This document shows positions 3,753 through 6,450 of a DNA stretch of 6,450 nt, one piece after another. Position 1 is the first letter of the stretch. Every line of letters starts with the position of its first letter. The stretch is from Candidatus Omnitrophota bacterium (GTDB lineage: Bacteria > Omnitrophota > Gorgyraeia > Gygaellales > Profunditerraquicolaceae). The DNA lies in the NCBI GenBank assembly GCA_023247875.1, contig JAHFFQ010000085.1, positions 1 through 6,450 of the forward strand, read 5' to 3'. A program made the position numbers and the translations under genes. The notes under the pieces were generated by a model that had not been told where the DNA came from, did not search any database, and saw only the letters and a list, made by a program, of their open reading frames with translations.

Positions 3753-6450
3753 TTATATCACCGCGGAATCCGCGATGACCAATGCTTCCCGGTATTCCTT
3801 GCTTGATTCCTGGGCGCAGCAGGTGGTTTCTTCAAGGATGCCTAACTTGGCCAGCCAGGTGAGCACGGTATCCCTTCGCTGCTCTAATTCTCCTCTGTTG
3901 GCGCTGGCAGCCATGAATTCCTTGATCCTCTGGCCTGAGACAATGATGCCGTTATCAATGGCCCTGGTTATATCAGCTTGCTCCTTATCCAGGTTAAAGC
4001 TAAGCAGTACAGATGAGCTTAACTTGGGCAGGCTGAAATCAAGCCCGCTAAAGCTGCCCATTGCTTCATAACGGGTAGCTGAGGCCATTGCCTTGTGCTT
4101 GAAGTCAATTCCCCCTACCTCTCCCTGTTCGGGAATTGTTGGTGAGCGTAGCGAAGCATCTATGCCTCCTAAGGGAGAAGAACTTGTTGTTTTTGCAGAA
4201 TCAACCGGCGAACTGGCTGGCGCCGGTATTTTATCAATAATATTCAGGGCATCCTCCAGCAGTTGTTTTACTTTACCCAATTCTTGATTGCCCTGGTTCT
4301 GATCATGCAATAAAGAAACAAATGCTAAAACTTCAACAACAATCGCTGCTCTTTTGTGCAATCTTTCCGGGTTTGCAAGCAGAAAAGTAAGGCGCGATAA
4401 AATATAAGGCTTATGTTCTTGGGGATCACCGCCAACTGATATTTTCTCTAATTGATCTTGAGCGGATTTTAATTTCTTTTGTACGGTTTCCAGCGGATCC
4501 TCGGTTTGGATCTTACCAGTATCTTCAAGGCCTGTTGTTCCCGTATCTAAACCTACTATCTCCCATAATTCCTTAGCAAGCCCGAAACCCTCCATACCGC
4601 CATATTTTCCCTTTATGGGACTAATATAATTGATCACTTGCGCATGCTGGCCATCGGGAATATTGATTTTCTTAACTCTAATGAGGTTATCCAGGTGTTT
4701 TTGCGCGTGTTGCCCATACTCTTCTTTTGAGGCAAATCGAATGCGCATAAAAGGAGCTGTTTTTGCTTCTGCGCCTGAAGGATCTGCATAAAAATATTCT
4801 TCTTTAAGCAGGATACGGGCTGCTTCCCATGCCTCAACATCCTCTCCGGGCAAGAGCATATCTCTATTAGCGCGTAAAGAATCAAGTATGGAAACACGCA
4901 AACTGTCAACCGGCGCCGCGTTCAAAAATATCTGGCAAACATCCCCTCCCTTGGAAGAACCTGGCTTTTCTCTTTGTTTCCTGGCCTTAAACCCCGGATG
5001 GCGGGATTTTTTCTCTTGTGGTTTCGCTTTTGCCTTCTCCGTTATAATAACATAAAAATACCTTTCTAAGCCTTTGATTCTCTTTCTAAGCTCATTTTCT
5101 GTGCCTGAACCGCTTCTTACTGAATTCCATCTTAGCATTATGGCCTTATACAACGACAATCCTTCCTGAAGTAGTTCTATGGCATGCGGAGCAGCAATTT
5201 TCCTTACCTCAGGTGCCGGGGATACCTCTTCGGGTAAAGCTGCCACTTGTATCACTTCGCCTGCCCTGGCAGGGACTCGCATAACAGAAGCCGGCTCAGA
5301 TATTTTAATCAAAAATCTAATTCTATCCTGGAACGCGGCAGCAAGCTTTTTGAAACTTTCAGGAGATAGCCGCGCCTCTTTCTTAAGCCCATCAATACAA
5401 TAAAGTATGCGCGTCGTAGCCTGGTCAAGCTTGATATGCCCCTGAAGAATACCATCTTGCTTGGCTAAGTCATAAATCTTGCTTTGAATTCGCCTTACTT
5501 CCGGGTCTTGAAGATAAATTTCACCGTATCTGGAGGTAATTTCATCCAAAATCCCTGAATTCATAACCTTGCTGAGAACATGGCATGCACTCAAGCGTTC
5601 CTGCCAAGAGAAACCGAATCTCTCCAGAATCCCAAGCTCTTTTGCGATAATATCAGCAGCCTGATTGTCGAAGCTTGCCCTGATGTCTTCCTGTATCCCT
5701 TTGATCAGCGCCCTTGCATCTTCTTCACTTATCGCAAACACCGGCTTGGCTAATGAAGGCTGCGCAGATGAAGGCGGAGTAATCATTCGCGCCGGAGCAA
5801 ATGGTTCTGGCCGAGTTTCTTCCGTAGAAAATTCATTAACCACCGCCTCAAGGTCTTCTGGGAGCCCATGAAATTCCCGGATAAGAAATCCGGCATTTTC
5901 AATAAGCTCAGACACGCAATTATACATATGTATTCCTATGTTAGTGGATTTAGCGCTGCTTGTCATCCCGAGTTTCATTGCCCTATTTCCAATCGCTGTT
6001 CTAATAGACGCTACTAAATCATTTGCATGCTTTGTGCCTGGTTTCGTATCATAGATTAATACGCTTAACAAATCTTTCCTTTCTTTAATGAATGAAGATA
6101 ATGACTGTATGGTGATAATAATTTCTTTGGGAGTAGGATCAAAATCTAGCGCCTGTATCTCCTTTGGGATAGTAAAAGCCACCCTAATCGAGTATTTCTT
6201 CTTCAGCATCTCCCGTAACGCATCAATCACCTTTTGCCCCACTGCCGAACCGGCTGTCCACTGCGCGGGAGAAGAGGAAACCAGCGAATAAGACTCAAGT
6301 TCCTGTAAAACATGCAGCTTTTCAGAAAACTTATCAACATAAGAGTCTTTATTCGTTGCTTCTAAACCGGGATCAGATTGTATCCTTCTCATCATATTAA
6401 CAATGAAATCCTTTAGGTGTTGAACATTATGGGTTGAGTAGAAGGCAGAC
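3753..6450 (-). CDS. Large protein of unknown function, probable C-terminal part of a longer protein
   Basis: No function is recognised. The first ATG is at 6395 (880 residues to the TAA at 3755-3753), but the frame is open for 18 further codons to the window edge. Those codons read as plausible protein (NVQHLKDFIVNMMRRIQSD) and no ribosome site is well placed before the ATG, so the real start is probably outside the window. Residues counted from that Met: a mixed helix/strand region with IRVAFTIPKEI and EIIITIQSLSSF (about 70-150), a Pro-rich linker (about 192-217), a helical stretch (about 220-450), a very basic linker rich in K/R (about 454-484), a globular part with MRIRFASKEEYGQ (about 550), a short coiled-coil-like segment ETVQKKLKSAQDQLEKI (about 640), a linker with two GGID motifs (743-764), and a helical C-terminal module ending with TTCCAQ. 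No signal peptide, membrane helix or catalytic motif is seen in the visible part. Such long, linker-rich proteins are familiar from Omnitrophota. Confidence 0.7.
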   Translation of the reverse strand, partial: SAFYSTHNVQHLKDFIVNMMRRIQSDPGLEATNKDSYVDKFSEKLHVLQELESYSLVSSSPAQWTAGSAVGQKVIDALREMLKKKYSIRVAFTIPKEIQALDFDPTPKEIIITIQSLSSFIKERKDLLSVLIYDTKPGTKHANDLVASIRTAIGNRAMKLGMTSSAKSTNIGIHMYNCVSELIENAGFLIREFHGLPEDLEAVVNEFSTEETRPEPFAPARMITPPSSAQPSLAKPVFAISEEDARALIKGIQEDIRASFDNQAADIIAKELGILERFGFSWQERLSACHVLSKVMNSGILDEITSRYGEIYLQDPEVRRIQSKIYDLAKQDGILQGHIKLDQATTRILYCIDGLKKEARLSPESFKKLAAAFQDRIRFLIKISEPASVMRVPARAGEVIQVAALPEEVSPAPEVRKIAAPHAIELLQEGLSLYKAIMLRWNSVRSGSGTENELRKRIKGLERYFYVIITEKAKAKPQEKKSRHPGFKARKQREKPGSSKGGDVCQIFLNAAPVDSLRVSILDSLRANRDMLLPGEDVEAWEAARILLKEEYFYADPSGAEAKTAPFMRIRFASKEEYGQHAQKHLDNLIRVKKINIPDGQHAQVINYISPIKGKYGGMEGFGLAKELWEIVGLDTGTTGLEDTGKIQTEDPLETVQKKLKSAQDQLEKISVGGDPQEHKPYILSRLTFLLANPERLHKRAAIVVEVLAFVSLLHDQNQGNQELGKVKQLLEDALNIIDKIPAPASSPVDSAKTTSSSPLGGIDASLRSPTIPEQGEVGGIDFKHKAMASATRYEAMGSFSGLDFSLPKLSSSVLLSFNLDKEQADITRAIDNGIIVSGQRIKEFMAASANRGELEQRRDTVLTWLAKLGILEETTCCAQESSKEYREALVIADSAVI
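4104..4180. repeat. Repeat-derived in-frame insert in the large gene
   Basis: Two GGID codon blocks lie exactly 54 bp apart (4158-4169 and 4104-4115). Between and around them are palindromic pieces: CAATTCCC (4106-4113) with GGGAATTG (4131-4138), and TCTCCCT (4120-4126) with AGGGAGA (4172-4178). The minus strand also holds GATGCTTCGCTACGCTCACC, a phrase typical of dispersed intergenic repeats; it is translated as DASLRSP. The DNA looks like a small mobile palindromic element that entered the coding sequence in frame and was tolerated in a linker. The repeat structure is seen; its mobile origin is inference. Confidence 0.5.

Noticed and set aside
3761..3774. Short palindrome CGCGGAATCCGCG at the end of the large gene, as a possible terminator
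   Set aside because: Only about 4 bp can form around a realistic loop and no clean U-tract follows; it lies within the last codons.
4634..4909. Minus-strand 91-codon frame inside the large gene
   Set aside because: It is an alternative-frame shadow without a ribosome site; the long frame continues uninterrupted across it.

Overview
The window reads as the chromosome of an uncultured, probably diderm bacterium. The best guess is a member of the Omnitrophota (OP3 / Omnitrophica). That rests on the style of the large right-hand protein (GGIDF-type linkers, a Cys-Cys C-terminal tail) and on the REP-like GGGGAC-RGTTCT repeats, both recalled rather than searched, so the phylum is tentative. A substrate-binding protein with a cleavable signal peptide and no lipobox cysteine fits a periplasm. 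All supported genes lie on the minus strand and are described in transcription order, from right to left.

Right part (3753-6450): one long open frame of unknown function. Its first ATG is at 6395, but the frame has no stop from there to the window edge and the extra codons look like real protein. It is therefore probably the C-terminal ~900 residues of a larger protein. It carries an in-frame insert between two GGID motifs (about 4104-4169) that looks derived from a dispersed palindromic repeat.

Middle (3410-3752): a complete B12-controlled leader. It has a sigma70-type promoter (TTGACA-16-TAAAGT), a cobalamin riboswitch aptamer whose P1 stem closes at 3695-3701 / 3504-3510, and an intrinsic terminator whose U-tract runs into the btuF start codon. 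This places the downstream genes under cobalamin repression, most likely by premature transcription termination.

Left part (1-3409): a compact B12 uptake and salvage operon. btuF (periplasmic binding protein), btuC (permease), btuD (ATPase) and a cobC-like histidine phosphatase are separated by 2 bp or overlap by 1 bp. An 82-bp gap full of nested inverted repeats follows, then the first 49 codons of cobU/cobP, which runs off the left edge. The proposed logic is that BtuFCD imports corrinoids, CobU activates adenosylcobinamide, and CobC supplies alpha-ribazole by dephosphorylation. cobS and cobT would be expected just beyond position 1. No tRNA, rRNA, CRISPR array or transposase gene is visible.
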